Of a DNA stretch of 64,000 bases, positions 7,691-17,209 are shown piece after piece. The notes beneath the pieces are model-generated. The model made no database searches. It worked only from the letters and a program-made list of their open reading frames with translations, and had not been told where the DNA came from. Location of the stretch: contig NZ_BIME01000003.1 of NCBI RefSeq assembly GCF_004000925.1, positions 186,001-250,000 on the forward strand. Direction: 5' to 3'. This DNA is from Paenibacillus illinoisensis NBRC 15959 (GTDB lineage: Bacteria; Bacillota; Bacilli; Paenibacillales; Paenibacillaceae). Numbering within the stretch: position 1 is the first letter of the stretch; every line of letters begins with the position of its first letter. Made by a program: the position numbers and the translations under genes.

Positions 7691-9652
7691 ATGAACCTGC
7701 TTGAGTATGCCACTCCACCGGCATCCGATCTATTATCCGACCTGGGAAGACGAATTATTGGCGCAGAAGACGCGGACACACTGAGGGAGAACGCTAACCT
7801 CAATGGCGATTCGTTCAGCGGCAAGATGAGCAGGCTCGGCTCGGAGACGGCCAAGTGGCATGCTCTTCGTCATGTGCTGCCGGAAGAGCTTGCTGCATCT
7901 GTGGAGAATGGAGACCTATATGTGCATGATCTGGATCAGTATGCACTTGGAACAACCAACTGCATCTTTATTCCTTTTGACCGACTGTTAGCATCCGGCT
8001 TCAATACGGGTAACGGCTCCGTGCGTACACCCCAGACCATCATGTCGGCAATGGCGCTCGTCGCCATCATATTTCAATCACAGCAAAACAGTCAGTACGG
8101 CGGGGTATCGGCCAACAAAATCGACTGGGATCTGGCTCCTTATGTACAGCGCTCCTTCCGCAAACATTATCGCAAAGGACAGCGTTTGCTTGGAGAGCAC
8201 ACACAGATTGACGACGAGCATCTGCACCTGGATAGTCCAGTGGCACGAGAAGCATGCCCGCGTGCTTTTGCTTTTGCCTGTGAGGAAACAGAACTGGAGA
8301 CCGGACAGGCTGCCGAATCCCTGATTCACAATCTGAATACCATGAGCAGCCGGGCAGGAGGACAGATTCCTTTTACCTCGCTGAACTATGGACTATGCAC
8401 CTCAGCCGAAGGCAGGCTTGTATCCCGTTCCCTACTGGAAGCAACCATCCGCGGCCTTGGTTGCGGGGAAACCCCCGTGTTTCCACAGCATATCTTCCAG
8501 TGCAAGCAGGGGATTAACCAGGCTCAAGGGGAACCCAACTACGACTTGTTCCGTCTAGCCGTGACTTGCTCTTCCCGGCGCATGTATCCGAACTTTGTCA
8601 ACGTGGATGCATCATTCAACCTGCCTTATTATCATCCTGAGGATCCGGATACCATCATCGCCACCATGGGATGCCGTACACGTACGCTGGCAGACCGCTT
8701 CGGACGAAATCGGCAGAGCGGTAAAGGCAACCTTTCGTTCAATACCATCAATCTGGTCAAACTCGGCATTCGCTATGGCATCTGTCAGGGTGCACGGGCC
8801 GTCGCCGACCGTACGGGGTTCTATAAAGCTCTCGAAGAGGTGATGGAACGCGCTGCTTCCGGACTGCTGCACCGCTATCGTATCCAAACAGCACAGCCTG
8901 CCAAGGCATCTGACTTCATGATGCGGGAAGGCGTGTGGGAAGGCGGTGAGCAGCTCGCACCAGATGAACCGGTAGCCGAACTGTTGAAGCATGGCACCTT
9001 GTCCATTGGTTTTATCGGGCTTGCCGAATGCATGACCGCTCTGTATGGCCGGCACCATGGACAGGACCCTCATATCCACCGTGAGGCGTTGAACGTTATC
9101 CGCACCATGCGTGAATTCTGTGATCACATGAGTGAACGGCATAACCTGAATGTTACGCTGTTCGCCACGCCTGCCGAAGGGTTATCCGGCAAGTTCACCA
9201 AGATTGACCGCGAGCGCTATGGCCTCATTGCTGGGGTCAATGATCGGGAATATTACACCAATTCATTTCACATTCCGGTCTATTACACCCTGCCAGCTTA
9301 CCGTAAAATTGAACTAGAGGCTCCCTTCCATACGCTATGCAATGCCGGAGCCATATCCTATGTTGAATTGGATGGAAATGTACGGGCCAATACCAGTGCC
9401 TTCCAGCGTATTGTTCAATATGCACTCGCTCAGGACATTGGTTATTTCTCCATTAATCACCCGATTGACCGCTGTCCGGCATGCGGATATGAAGGTGTCA
9501 TCGGTGATGTATGTCCTGGGTGTGAGGCACATGAGGACCACGTGCACTTTCAGCGATTGCGCCGGGTTACCGGTTATCTTACCGGCGACTACAAGGTACG
9601 CTTCAATTCCGCGAAACAGGCCGAAGTGCGGGATCGGGTGAAACACAAGTGA
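7691..9652 (+). CDS. nrdD: anaerobic (class III) ribonucleoside-triphosphate reductase
   Basis: Glycyl-radical enzyme of 653 residues that reduces NTPs to dNTPs without oxygen. The thiyl-radical Cys lies in TMGCRTR; the C-terminal zinc site has C595, C598, C608 and C611 (CPACG, CPGC); the radical Gly628 is in RRVTGYL, followed by the family ending FNSAKQAEVRDRVKH. The protein starts directly with catalytic-domain sequence and lacks the roughly 90-residue N-terminal ATP-cone of E. coli NrdD, so overall activity control by ATP/dATP is probably missing. AGGAGG-like GGGAGGA precedes the ATG. It overlaps nrdG by 4 bases. Confidence 0.95.
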   Translation: MNLLEYATPPASDLLSDLGRRIIGAEDADTLRENANLNGDSFSGKMSRLGSETAKWHALRHVLPEELAASVENGDLYVHDLDQYALGTTNCIFIPFDRLLASGFNTGNGSVRTPQTIMSAMALVAIIFQSQQNSQYGGVSANKIDWDLAPYVQRSFRKHYRKGQRLLGEHTQIDDEHLHLDSPVAREACPRAFAFACEETELETGQAAESLIHNLNTMSSRAGGQIPFTSLNYGLCTSAEGRLVSRSLLEATIRGLGCGETPVFPQHIFQCKQGINQAQGEPNYDLFRLAVTCSSRRMYPNFVNVDASFNLPYYHPEDPDTIIATMGCRTRTLADRFGRNRQSGKGNLSFNTINLVKLGIRYGICQGARAVADRTGFYKALEEVMERAASGLLHRYRIQTAQPAKASDFMMREGVWEGGEQLAPDEPVAELLKHGTLSIGFIGLAECMTALYGRHHGQDPHIHREALNVIRTMREFCDHMSERHNLNVTLFATPAEGLSGKFTKIDRERYGLIAGVNDREYYTNSFHIPVYYTLPAYRKIELEAPFHTLCNAGAISYVELDGNVRANTSAFQRIVQYALAQDIGYFSINHPIDRCPACGYEGVIGDVCPGCEAHEDHVHFQRLRRVTGYLTGDYKVRFNSAKQAEVRDRVKHK

Positions 9653-10158
9653 ATCTGTACGGATATATTCCCGAGTCCATAAATGAAGGACCTGGTCTGC
9701 GAGCCGTCATCTTCATCAGCGGGTGCCGCCATGCCTGCCCAGGATGCTTCAGTCCGGATTCATGGAGCTTCCGGGCAGGGGAACAGTTCACCGCAGAGCG
9801 GCAGCAGCAGATTTTGCAGGAGGTAACTACCCATCCCCTGCTGGATGGGGTTACATTATGCGGAGGTGATCCCTTTTTCTCAGCAGAGGAATGCCTCCCT
9901 TGGGTTCTCCGTTTCCGCGATGCATGCCCTGACCGGACAGTGTGGGCCTATACGGGATTTACCTATGAAGAGCTTGTTGCAGATCCGATAAGGGCTGAAC
10001 TGGCTCGGCTGTGTGATGTCATTGTAGATGGCCCCTACGTGGCTTCCGAACGGGATGTGTCCTTACCTTTTCGGGGAAGCCGTAATCAGCGCTTGGTGGA
10101 TGTGCAGGCAACGTTAAGAGACCAACAAATTGTTATAGTGAGCCTTGAACCGTTATAG
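9649..10158 (+). CDS. nrdG: anaerobic ribonucleotide reductase activase
   Basis: Radical-SAM activase, 169 residues, that installs the glycyl radical on NrdD. It has the [4Fe-4S] motif CRHACPGC (CxxxCxxC) near residue 25 and the SAM-binding GGDPFF segment. The start is GTG in a GTGA overlap with the nrdD stop, indicating translational coupling. The partner gene and the terminator downstream define a two-gene operon. Confidence 0.95.
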   Translation: MNLYGYIPESINEGPGLRAVIFISGCRHACPGCFSPDSWSFRAGEQFTAERQQQILQEVTTHPLLDGVTLCGGDPFFSAEECLPWVLRFRDACPDRTVWAYTGFTYEELVADPIRAELARLCDVIVDGPYVASERDVSLPFRGSRNQRLVDVQATLRDQQIVIVSLEPL

Positions 10159-10182
10159 CATGATCCCAATCAATATTCTCAT

Positions 10183-10231
10183 TGAAAATACGCGGAGGAT
10201 GAATTGCGTGTATTTTCGGTGAGATTTTTTT
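10183..10231 (+). terminator. terminator of nrdDG
   Basis: GAAAATACGC and GCGTGTATTTTC pair around a 12-base loop (one bulge), followed by a T-rich stretch. Confidence 0.7.
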
Positions 10232-10342
10232 GGTTTTCACTACTCACTTCTTTATTGCATGTCGATATACTATATAGGTGGTTACTAAAATAAACTTTGG
10301 TACTTTTCTATATTAAACATTTTAGGAGGCATTTACCCAATT

Positions 10343-11182
10343 ATGGATATTATTCAAGCACTCATTACATGCATGCCGTTTTTCCGTGATACCATACGCC
10401 AGGATGTAACCCTTTCCATCATTGATCGAGAGAAGTTCCTGTACTTTTCTGCAGGAGAGTCCTTAAAGCAATTGGAATTCAAAGCGGGAGATCCTTTGCT
10501 TGAGCCCAATCGTAATTTTGCCGATCTGAAAGGCACTACGGAGAAACAATTCGATCATTACCCCAAAGAATTATTCGGTGTTCCATTTGATGTATCGTAT
10601 CTGCCGATCAAAAACGAACAGGGTGAGGTCATTGCCATATTCAATCTGCTCTACAGCATGGATGATCAGGCTCAGTTACAGCAGCTCATGGAAGCGACGG
10701 AGCATCTGACCAATCAGCTTATTGATAGCGTGCAGCATGTGGCTGCACATTCCGAGGAGCTGAGCGCCACAACCGAGGAAATTCGGAATAACTCCAAACA
10801 AGCTGTACAGAAATCAGGAAACGTAACTCAGGTTGCGAGCTTCATTCGGGAAATTTCCGAACAAACCAACCTGCTCGGGTTAAATGCAGCCATTGAGGCT
10901 GCCCGTGTAGGTGATGCAGGAGCAGGATTCGGCGTCGTTGCAAAGGAAATCCGCAAACTGTCGGTAGATACCAAGCAAGCCACCACCCAAATTGAAGAAT
11001 CCCTCCTCTCTGTCCGGCAATCCATTCAAATGATGGAAAATGAGCTTGGAGAGATTACCGCCAGCTCGCAGGAACAGGCGGAACTCGTCAACAATTTCAT
11101 GAGTACCATTGAACAGCTGAATGAAACCAGCCAGCAACTGAAACAATTCGTGAACAAACTGATTACGTTTGACGGCAAATAA
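10343..11182 (+). CDS. soluble methyl-accepting chemotaxis protein
   Basis: A 279-residue cytoplasmic chemoreceptor with no membrane segment, comparable in size to B. subtilis YfmS. Residues 1-110 form a sensor with PAS-like character; the signalling hairpin follows, with tip [20 protein letters not shown] near residues 173-192 and the conserved [14 protein letters not shown]. The hairpin is short, so it cannot reach a membrane-anchored array in the usual way. AGGAGG lies 11 bases before the ATG. It is likely an intracellular redox or metabolite sensor, but the ligand is unknown. Confidence 0.9.
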   Translation: MDIIQALITCMPFFRDTIRQDVTLSIIDREKFLYFSAGESLKQLEFKAGDPLLEPNRNFADLKGTTEKQFDHYPKELFGVPFDVSYLPIKNEQGEVIAIFNLLYSMDDQAQLQQLMEATEHLTNQLIDSVQHVAAHSEELSATTEEIRNNSKQAVQKSGNVTQVASFIREISEQTNLLGLNAAIEAARVGDAGAGFGVVAKEIRKLSVDTKQATTQIEESLLSVRQSIQMMENELGEITASSQEQAELVNNFMSTIEQLNETSQQLKQFVNKLITFDGK

Positions 11183-11198
11183 TTTACATATCGATGCT

Positions 11199-11240
11199 CA
11201 AGTCGAAAAGCCCCCGAATCTGATTCGGAGGCTTTCTTCT
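11199..11240 (+). terminator. terminator of the chemoreceptor gene
   Basis: AGCCCCCGAAT/ATTCGGAGGCTTT stem with a three-base loop. The opposite strand also ends in TTTT, so it may serve the GH3 gene too. Confidence 0.82.
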
Positions 11241-11283
11241 ATTCAATTATTCAATATGCGGTAAGCTCATTCTATCCGTTTAT

Positions 11284-14103
11284 TTAGCGAATCTCAAAAT
11301 GACTTATGCGTACACCTGCAGACAATACAAGATAGATGTCTCGTTGACCTGCTGCACCTTGAAGATCGGCTTTCACCGTAGACCATTGCTGTGCACCACT
11401 TTGTGCAATATCGACACGTCCTGCCAGTGTTCCATCTGCTGCGTCCAGACGAACTTCAAGTGCTGCACCAGACTGTTCTGACGATACACGTGCTTCAATG
11501 ACTGCTGCATGATCACCCAGATCGGCGTCTTTGAAAGCAATCCATCCTTGTTCACCCGTCACGCGGACAGAAGTTCCACCTTCTTTGCTCTCATCCAGAT
11601 CCACACCAAAGTAAGCATCATAATTCTCAGCACGGGTCACCACGCTCAAATTACGGGCAGGGATCGTTTCACCATCGACCGTCAGATCAGCAACAAGCTG
11701 AATATCGGATGACGATTTGCCGACCATGATCGAATACGTTCCTGCTTCAACCACATAACGATCACGGGTGACATCCCAGATGGCCAGTTCCTGTACTGGC
11801 AAGTTGAAACTCACTTTTACGGTTGCGCCAGCTTCAACATGGAGACGACGGAATCCTTTTAACGTTTTGAGTGGACGTTTCACCCGGGATTTGCCGGCGC
11901 GTACATACAACTGTACCACTTCATCACTGGCAATGGTTCCGGTGTTGGTTACGTCGACGGTTACTTTGACCGTTCCTTCTATTCCCGCTTGGTCAGGATT
12001 CAACTCCAGGTTGCTGTATTTGAACGCAGCGTACGTTAATCCATGTCCGAATGGATACAGTACATTGCCTTCAAAATACTGATACGTACGTCCGGATTGG
12101 ATGATGTCATAGTCCTTGATATCCGTTAACTGATCTGCGGATTGCACCCATGTCATGTTCAGACGGCCTGCTGGTGCGTAATCTCCGTAGAGCACGTCGG
12201 CGACAGCCGTACCCAGTTCCTGTCCTGCATGGGAAGTGTACAATACAGCCGGGATGTTCTCTTGAACCCAATTGGATGTGAACGGGTAACTGCCCACAAT
12301 AACCACAATGGTGTTCGGATTGGCCGCATAGACAGCCTCAACCAGACGTTGTTGGGATTCAGCCAGATCCAGGCTTGGACGGTCAATCTCTTCCTTCCCG
12401 TTCACAAGCGGATTGTTCCCGACAAATACAATGGCCGTTTCTGCTTCTTTCGCTGCTGCTACAGCTTCATCCAACCCGTTCACAACGATGTCCTTCTTAA
12501 ACGTCTCGGTCGCACCAAAAGACTTCAGCTCTTCTGACACGGCAAATGCGTCGTTTCCGCCATTTGGCGAGGTAACCGTTTTGCCATTCCATGTTGTCAG
12601 ACCAACACTACCATCTTCCTGCGGAAGCAAGTGGAATACTTCCTTCACGAACCAGCCGTACACTTCATCTGCTGAAGCCGTTACCGTTTCTTCATCCGTG
12701 GTCAGATATTTGCCATTGCTTTCTGCCTGCAGAGTCAGACTGCCGAAGCCCCAATCCGTCAGCGTGAACGTCTCTGCTTCTCCCGATGCAATGAGTGGTG
12801 ACTTCTCACCTTCAGCCAGTCCGATTGCTTTTCCATTCGCTACCGAAGTCAATGTAATCCGGTCGTTTCCATCCTTGAACGCAACCTTATCGCTGCCTAC
12901 CTTGCCGCTGATCGCCTCAAGCGGAGATACGCTGTAAGGCATGGTGCCAGCATACCAGTCACGGTAAACGGTGCCGCCCAGCTGACCAATAACAGCCACT
13001 TTGCCTGATTTTGTTTTATCCAACGGAAGCGTACCTTTATCGTTTTTGAGCAATACAACTTGTTCTCTTGCCGCTCTGAGCGAAAGTGCTTTTGCCTTCT
13101 CTGTCATCATCGCTTCTTCGCCAATGGATGCATACGGGTTGCCTTCAGCCGGATCGAACTCACCCAGACGGAAACGTACACGGAATGTATTGAACAATGC
13201 CTGGTCGATATCTTCCATTGTTAGCGTTCCTTGTTCAAGGCCTTCGCGCAGTGCTTGCTTGGACAGATCCGCATCATCGGTAATGCTGTCGATTCCCGCT
13301 TTTACGGACTCCACCGTCCCCGGTGTATGAGAATCATAGTACTTATGATCGTTCTTGATCCCCATCACATCGCCTGCATCGCTGACGATGAAACCATCCA
13401 TACCCCACTCGCCTTTGACAATTTCGTTCACAAAAGGATGAAGCAGCGCCGGCGTACCGTTAATGGAGTTATACGCGGTCATCATCGACTGCGCTCCGCC
13501 TTCCTTGAACGGCTTCTCGAATGCCTTCAGATAATATTCACGCATATTGCGTGGATCAATGCTCGATGAGCCGCTTCCGCGATCCACTTCATTATTGTTG
13601 GCAAGGAAGTGCTTGAGCGTTGCAACAGCCTTGTAATATTTCGGATGATCTCCCTGAATCCCCTTAACCAGTGCTGTGGTAAGTTCGGCAGTCAGTTCGG
13701 GATCTTCGCCATAAGCCTCTTCATTGCGGCCCCAACGCGGGTCACGTTCCATATCAACTGTAGGTGCCCACAGGGTGAGACCATTCACAGCCGGATTGCG
13801 TTTGTAGAACACACGCGCCTCGTCCCCAATGACAGAACCGATTTCTTTCATAAGTTCCGCATCCCATGTGCAAGCCAGTCCAACAGGCTGCGGGAAGGAT
13901 GTAGCTTCGCCAAGCCATGCCAGGCCATGAGCGGCTTCTGTTCCGTGTTTATAAGCAGCAATACCCAGGCGTTCTACCGCTGGCTGGTATTGCAGCATGG
14001 ATTCGATCTTTTCATCTTCTGTCAGACGGGATACTAGGTCTTTAACCCTTGCGTCCAGTTCGAGCGTTGTATCCTGAAATGGATATTTGGTTTGATTAGT
14101 CAT
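11284..14103 (-). CDS. glycoside hydrolase family 3 (beta-xylosidase/beta-glucosidase)
   Basis: A 939-residue retaining beta-glycosidase acting on short plant-polysaccharide oligomers; no signal peptide, so cytoplasmic. The N-terminal barrel has WAPTVDMERDPRWGR, KHFLANNNE and the nucleophile Asp242 in FIVSDAGDV. Inside the second domain is an insertion with repeats like SNGKYLTTDE, suggesting a beta-trefoil (fascin/RICIN-like) module. Then come the rest of the alpha/beta sandwich (NPLVNGKEEIDRPSL), a fibronectin-III-like domain (VTVDVTNTGTIASDEVVQLY) and a C-terminal CBM6/36-like beta-sandwich (about 815-939). The ATG at 14103 was chosen over the longer frame because AAAGGAG lies 10 bases upstream. 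Specificity (xylose or glucose) is undecided. Confidence 0.9.
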   Translation of the reverse strand: MTNQTKYPFQDTTLELDARVKDLVSRLTEDEKIESMLQYQPAVERLGIAAYKHGTEAAHGLAWLGEATSFPQPVGLACTWDAELMKEIGSVIGDEARVFYKRNPAVNGLTLWAPTVDMERDPRWGRNEEAYGEDPELTAELTTALVKGIQGDHPKYYKAVATLKHFLANNNEVDRGSGSSSIDPRNMREYYLKAFEKPFKEGGAQSMMTAYNSINGTPALLHPFVNEIVKGEWGMDGFIVSDAGDVMGIKNDHKYYDSHTPGTVESVKAGIDSITDDADLSKQALREGLEQGTLTMEDIDQALFNTFRVRFRLGEFDPAEGNPYASIGEEAMMTEKAKALSLRAAREQVVLLKNDKGTLPLDKTKSGKVAVIGQLGGTVYRDWYAGTMPYSVSPLEAISGKVGSDKVAFKDGNDRITLTSVANGKAIGLAEGEKSPLIASGEAETFTLTDWGFGSLTLQAESNGKYLTTDEETVTASADEVYGWFVKEVFHLLPQEDGSVGLTTWNGKTVTSPNGGNDAFAVSEELKSFGATETFKKDIVVNGLDEAVAAAKEAETAIVFVGNNPLVNGKEEIDRPSLDLAESQQRLVEAVYAANPNTIVVIVGSYPFTSNWVQENIPAVLYTSHAGQELGTAVADVLYGDYAPAGRLNMTWVQSADQLTDIKDYDIIQSGRTYQYFEGNVLYPFGHGLTYAAFKYSNLELNPDQAGIEGTVKVTVDVTNTGTIASDEVVQLYVRAGKSRVKRPLKTLKGFRRLHVEAGATVKVSFNLPVQELAIWDVTRDRYVVEAGTYSIMVGKSSSDIQLVADLTVDGETIPARNLSVVTRAENYDAYFGVDLDESKEGGTSVRVTGEQGWIAFKDADLGDHAAVIEARVSSEQSGAALEVRLDAADGTLAGRVDIAQSGAQQWSTVKADLQGAAGQRDIYLVLSAGVRISHFEIR

Positions 14104-14489
14104 GGGTTGAAATCTCCTTTGCACTTCAGATCGTTTATTGGCTAATGATAGCGAATACATAAAATGTAATGAACACTGTGCACTCCGATAAATCTTCGAC
14201 TCGTTTTATATAGGTAAAAACATTGTTAAATCAGCATTTATACATCTGTACACGTTGCCTTTTCACATTTACTAAAACGGTTTCGATAATCTTATCATAA
14301 TGCATGTCTGGCAAAAAAAATAGGGGGCCTCTTCAGGAAAATGTGAACAATGATTAGTAAAGTCTCTGCCACCTCGTTTTATTCTGACGCAGTGTGGCAA
14401 TCATGGATAGGAGTACATCCCCTTCGCGCTTACGTGGGATACGAACCATTTCATTTTTGACCTGAAGAAAGATCAAGGAGGACAATTGA
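14104..14489. other. 386-bp divergent promoter region
   Basis: Region between the GH3 gene and the FAD/Rieske gene. At 14272-14285 CTAAAACGGTTTCG partly fits a catabolite-responsive element or a LacI-family half-palindrome (AAAC-G-GTTT). No coding frame with a ribosome binding site is visible. The operator call is weak. Confidence 0.3.
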
Positions 14490-16034
14490 ATGAGCAACAA
14501 TCAACAGCCCCCTACGGGCCTGCCCCCCATACCGGAATCCATCTGGAGGGCCACTCATGAATTTGATGCCTACCCGAAGCTTACTGAAGATATCAGTGCA
14601 GATGTAGCCATTATTGGTGCAGGGATTGCAGGCATCACAACAGCCTATCTGCTTGCCCAAACCGGGATGCGTGTTGTGGTGCTGGAAGCCGGGAAAGTAC
14701 TGGATGGTACAACCGGACATACAACAGCCAAGGTTTCTGCGCAGCATGGGGTCATTTTCGATGAACTGCTTCACCACTTCGGACAAGAACAGGCACGCAT
14801 GTATTATGAAGGCAATGCTGAGGCTGCCAACTGGATGCGCAATCTCGTAAAAGAGAAACAGATCGATTGCCAGTGGGCAGAAGAAGATGCCTATGTGTAC
14901 ATTCAATCCGAAGATAATCTGAAAAAGCTGGAGATTGAGCTCACCGCTTACGGCAAGCTGAACATTCCAGGTCAGTGGGTCGATCCGCTTCCGATTCAAG
15001 TTCCATCGAGAGCAGGCATTAAGATGCCCGGTCAAGCTCGCTTTGACCCTCTCGCCTATTTACACCATTTGCTTGATTCTGCCGTTAAGCAAGGCGTTCA
15101 GATATATGAGCATACGACAGTCACCGACGTGGAAGAAGATGCTTCACTTCATGTACGGACTTATGGTAATGGTCCATCCGTGACAGCAGAACATGTTGTT
15201 GTTGCCTCCCACTTTCCGGTGTATGACCCCGGTTTTTATTTCACAAGGTTGCACGCCGAGCGTTCTTATGCGGTTGCAGTAGAACCTCAAAAGCCGTATG
15301 CCGGCGGCATGTATATCTCGGATGATGAGCCAGCCCGTTCTCTTCGCAAGGTGCTCCATGAAGGGAAGGAACTCATCCTCTTCGGTGGGGAAAACCATAA
15401 AACCGGACAAGGAATCTGCACCTATGGTCATTATGAGCGCCTCGAGAGCTTCGCAGAGGAAACGTACGGCATCCGCAGCATTCCATTCCGCTGGTCCGCA
15501 CAGGATCTGATATCCATTGATAAGGTGCCTTATATTGGACCAATTACCGGAAGGCATGAACGAGTCTATGTCGCTACCGGATTCGCCAAGTGGGGCATGA
15601 CCACTGGTACGATGGCCGGACATATCCTGGCAGATCGTATCACCGGTCGTGACAATCCCCATGCCGCTGTCTTCGATCCAGCCAGATTCAAGACAGATCC
15701 CGGTATGAAAAACTTTATCATCGAAAACGCGAATGTAGCGAAAGAGTTGATCTCCGGAAAAGTAGGCATCGTTCACAAGGACGTCAGCGAGATCGGCAAT
15801 GACGAAGGTGCCGTTGTTCGTCATAACGGCAAACGGGCCGGTGCTTACAAGGACACCAGCGGCAAATTGTTTTTGGTCGATACAACCTGCACGCATCTGG
15901 GTTGCGAAGTGGAATGGAATGAAGGAGAACGCTCGTGGGATTGCCCTTGCCACGGTTCCCGCTTCGACTTTGCAGGAAAAGTGATTGAAGGACCAGCCGT
16001 CAAAGATCTCAAAGTGCTTGAAGCTGCAGAATAA
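14490..16034 (+). CDS. FAD-dependent oxidoreductase with C-terminal Rieske domain
   Basis: A 514-residue fusion like B. subtilis YhfW. The N-terminal D-amino-acid-oxidase-type flavin domain begins with the dinucleotide motif GAGIAG (43-48) followed by the acidic VVVLEAG strand end. The C-terminal Rieske [2Fe-2S] domain has ligands C467/H469 (CTH) and C485/H488 (CPCH). Electrons presumably pass between FAD and the Rieske cluster; the substrate is unknown. AAGGAGG lies 7-8 bases before the ATG. Monocistronic, with a strong terminator after it. Confidence 0.92.
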   Translation: MSNNQQPPTGLPPIPESIWRATHEFDAYPKLTEDISADVAIIGAGIAGITTAYLLAQTGMRVVVLEAGKVLDGTTGHTTAKVSAQHGVIFDELLHHFGQEQARMYYEGNAEAANWMRNLVKEKQIDCQWAEEDAYVYIQSEDNLKKLEIELTAYGKLNIPGQWVDPLPIQVPSRAGIKMPGQARFDPLAYLHHLLDSAVKQGVQIYEHTTVTDVEEDASLHVRTYGNGPSVTAEHVVVASHFPVYDPGFYFTRLHAERSYAVAVEPQKPYAGGMYISDDEPARSLRKVLHEGKELILFGGENHKTGQGICTYGHYERLESFAEETYGIRSIPFRWSAQDLISIDKVPYIGPITGRHERVYVATGFAKWGMTTGTMAGHILADRITGRDNPHAAVFDPARFKTDPGMKNFIIENANVAKELISGKVGIVHKDVSEIGNDEGAVVRHNGKRAGAYKDTSGKLFLVDTTCTHLGCEVEWNEGERSWDCPCHGSRFDFAGKVIEGPAVKDLKVLEAAE

Positions 16035-16055
16035 ACAGAAAAGATTCAGTTTACA

Positions 16056-16105
16056 GACCCGGGTGGTCCTCCGTCTTCAGACGGAGGCATCATACCCGGG
16101 TTTTG
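16056..16105 (+). terminator. terminator of the FAD/Rieske gene
   Basis: Nested stems ACCCGGGT...ACCCGGGT and CCTCCGTC/GACGGAGG, followed by TTTT. Confidence 0.82.
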
Positions 16106-16144
16106 CGTATGCTGTTCTTATGAGAAATCGATAAGGCAGCACTC

Positions 16145-16178
16145 ATCACTTGGCCTTCATTCAAGGCCGATTCGTGAT
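16145..16178. other. stable hairpin upstream of padR
   Basis: GGCCTT-CATTC-AAGGCC with outer arms ATCAC/GTGAT; no T run follows. It could be an operator or a leader structure. Confidence 0.35.
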
Positions 16179-16293
16179 CCGGAACTATTTTAAAATCACT
16201 ACCTTGCAATATACAGTACTGAATGCTATTATGATCTCACGACTACTGAACAATATACACTAGTGATTGATGAAGGATGAAGGAGGAACCTGT

Positions 16294-16623
16294 GTGAACG
16301 TGAACATCCAGTTCAAAAAGGGAGTACTGGAGCTATGCGTCCTGGTGCTGATTAACCGCCAGGATCGGTATGGCTACGAACTGGCTCAGGCGGTTTCCAA
16401 ACATATTGAAGTTGCCGAGGGTGCACTGTACCCATTACTCCGCAGACTTGTTCAAGACGGGTACTGCACCACCTATTTGCAGGAATCAAGCGAGGGACCG
16501 CCCCGTAAATATTACAAGCTGTCGGACACAGGTCGTGACTACATGCAGGCACTGACTACGGAATGGAATGAATTTGTGCGCAACGTCGCAAATCTGATTG
16601 AGGAAGGAACCCATAATGAATAG
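16294..16623 (+). CDS. PadR-family transcriptional regulator
   Basis: A 109-residue PadR-like winged-helix repressor (ELCVLVLINRQDRYGYELAQ, EGALYPLLRRLVQDG, KYYKLSDTGRDYM). GTG at 16294 is preferred because AAGGAGG lies 7 bases upstream; the longer frame would begin at 16267 with no site. It overlaps the next gene by 8 bases, forming the common padR-DUF1700-DUF4097 operon in which it probably represses its own operon, usually in cell-envelope stress. Confidence 0.92.
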   Translation: MNVNIQFKKGVLELCVLVLINRQDRYGYELAQAVSKHIEVAEGALYPLLRRLVQDGYCTTYLQESSEGPPRKYYKLSDTGRDYMQALTTEWNEFVRNVANLIEEGTHNE

Positions 16624-17209
16624 ACAACAATTTATGCAGGCCATGGAAATCCATCTGCGGCCAATGGAGCCTCAGGAACGCGCGGAGCTGCTCGCAGACT
16701 ATGATCAGCACTTCGAGCTCGGGCTTCAGGAAGGAAGAACCGAAGAGGAGATTGCCCTCGAGTTAGGCCGTCCGGAAGAGATTGCACGGGAAGCACTCGG
16801 TGACCGCTATGACGTGAACTTGCCGGGTTCAGATCCCTTCTACGCCCCGACTTATGGTGAAATGCGGCCGCCAAGAAACAGCAATCGGGCAGCTCGCAAT
16901 TTTTTTACGGCTGTTGGCCTGATTTTTCTGAATTTGATTCTGGGCATTCCTCTGGGATTAACCCTCTGGTCGCTGTGGCTCGTTATCGCCAGTATGTCCT
17001 TGCTGGCCTTGGCCCCTGTCGCTGCCGCTGTAGATTTCCTCTTTCTTAGTCAGTTTGATAAAGCTGAGCTGTTCGTGGCGATCGGGGCATTTGGTGTAGG
17101 TATCCTATTCGCTATCGCAGCGAAACGGGTATTCAAGGGCTTCAAAGCAGTCACGCTACAATACATTAGATGGAACAAGAAGACGATGAAAGGAGACGTT
17201 TCCGCATGA
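16616..17209 (+). CDS. DUF1700 (HAAS-domain) membrane protein
   Basis: A 197-residue membrane protein. Residues 1-70 are the HAAS signature (FMQAMEIHLRPM, LLADYDQHFELG, EEIALELGRPEEIA), a helical domain found next to PadR regulators; three hydrophobic segments follow between about 93 and 180, then a basic tail. The ATG at 16616 lies in the padR overlap, with AGGAAGGAA just upstream. HAAS proteins are proposed to work with PadR and DUF4097 partners; that role here is inferred from context. Confidence 0.88.
   Translation: MNRQQFMQAMEIHLRPMEPQERAELLADYDQHFELGLQEGRTEEEIALELGRPEEIAREALGDRYDVNLPGSDPFYAPTYGEMRPPRNSNRAARNFFTAVGLIFLNLILGIPLGLTLWSLWLVIASMSLLALAPVAAAVDFLFLSQFDKAELFVAIGAFGVGILFAIAAKRVFKGFKAVTLQYIRWNKKTMKGDVSA

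Noticed and set aside
15144-15953. Minus-strand frame of 269 codons opposite the FAD/Rieske gene
   Set aside because: Antisense shadow; no start signal.
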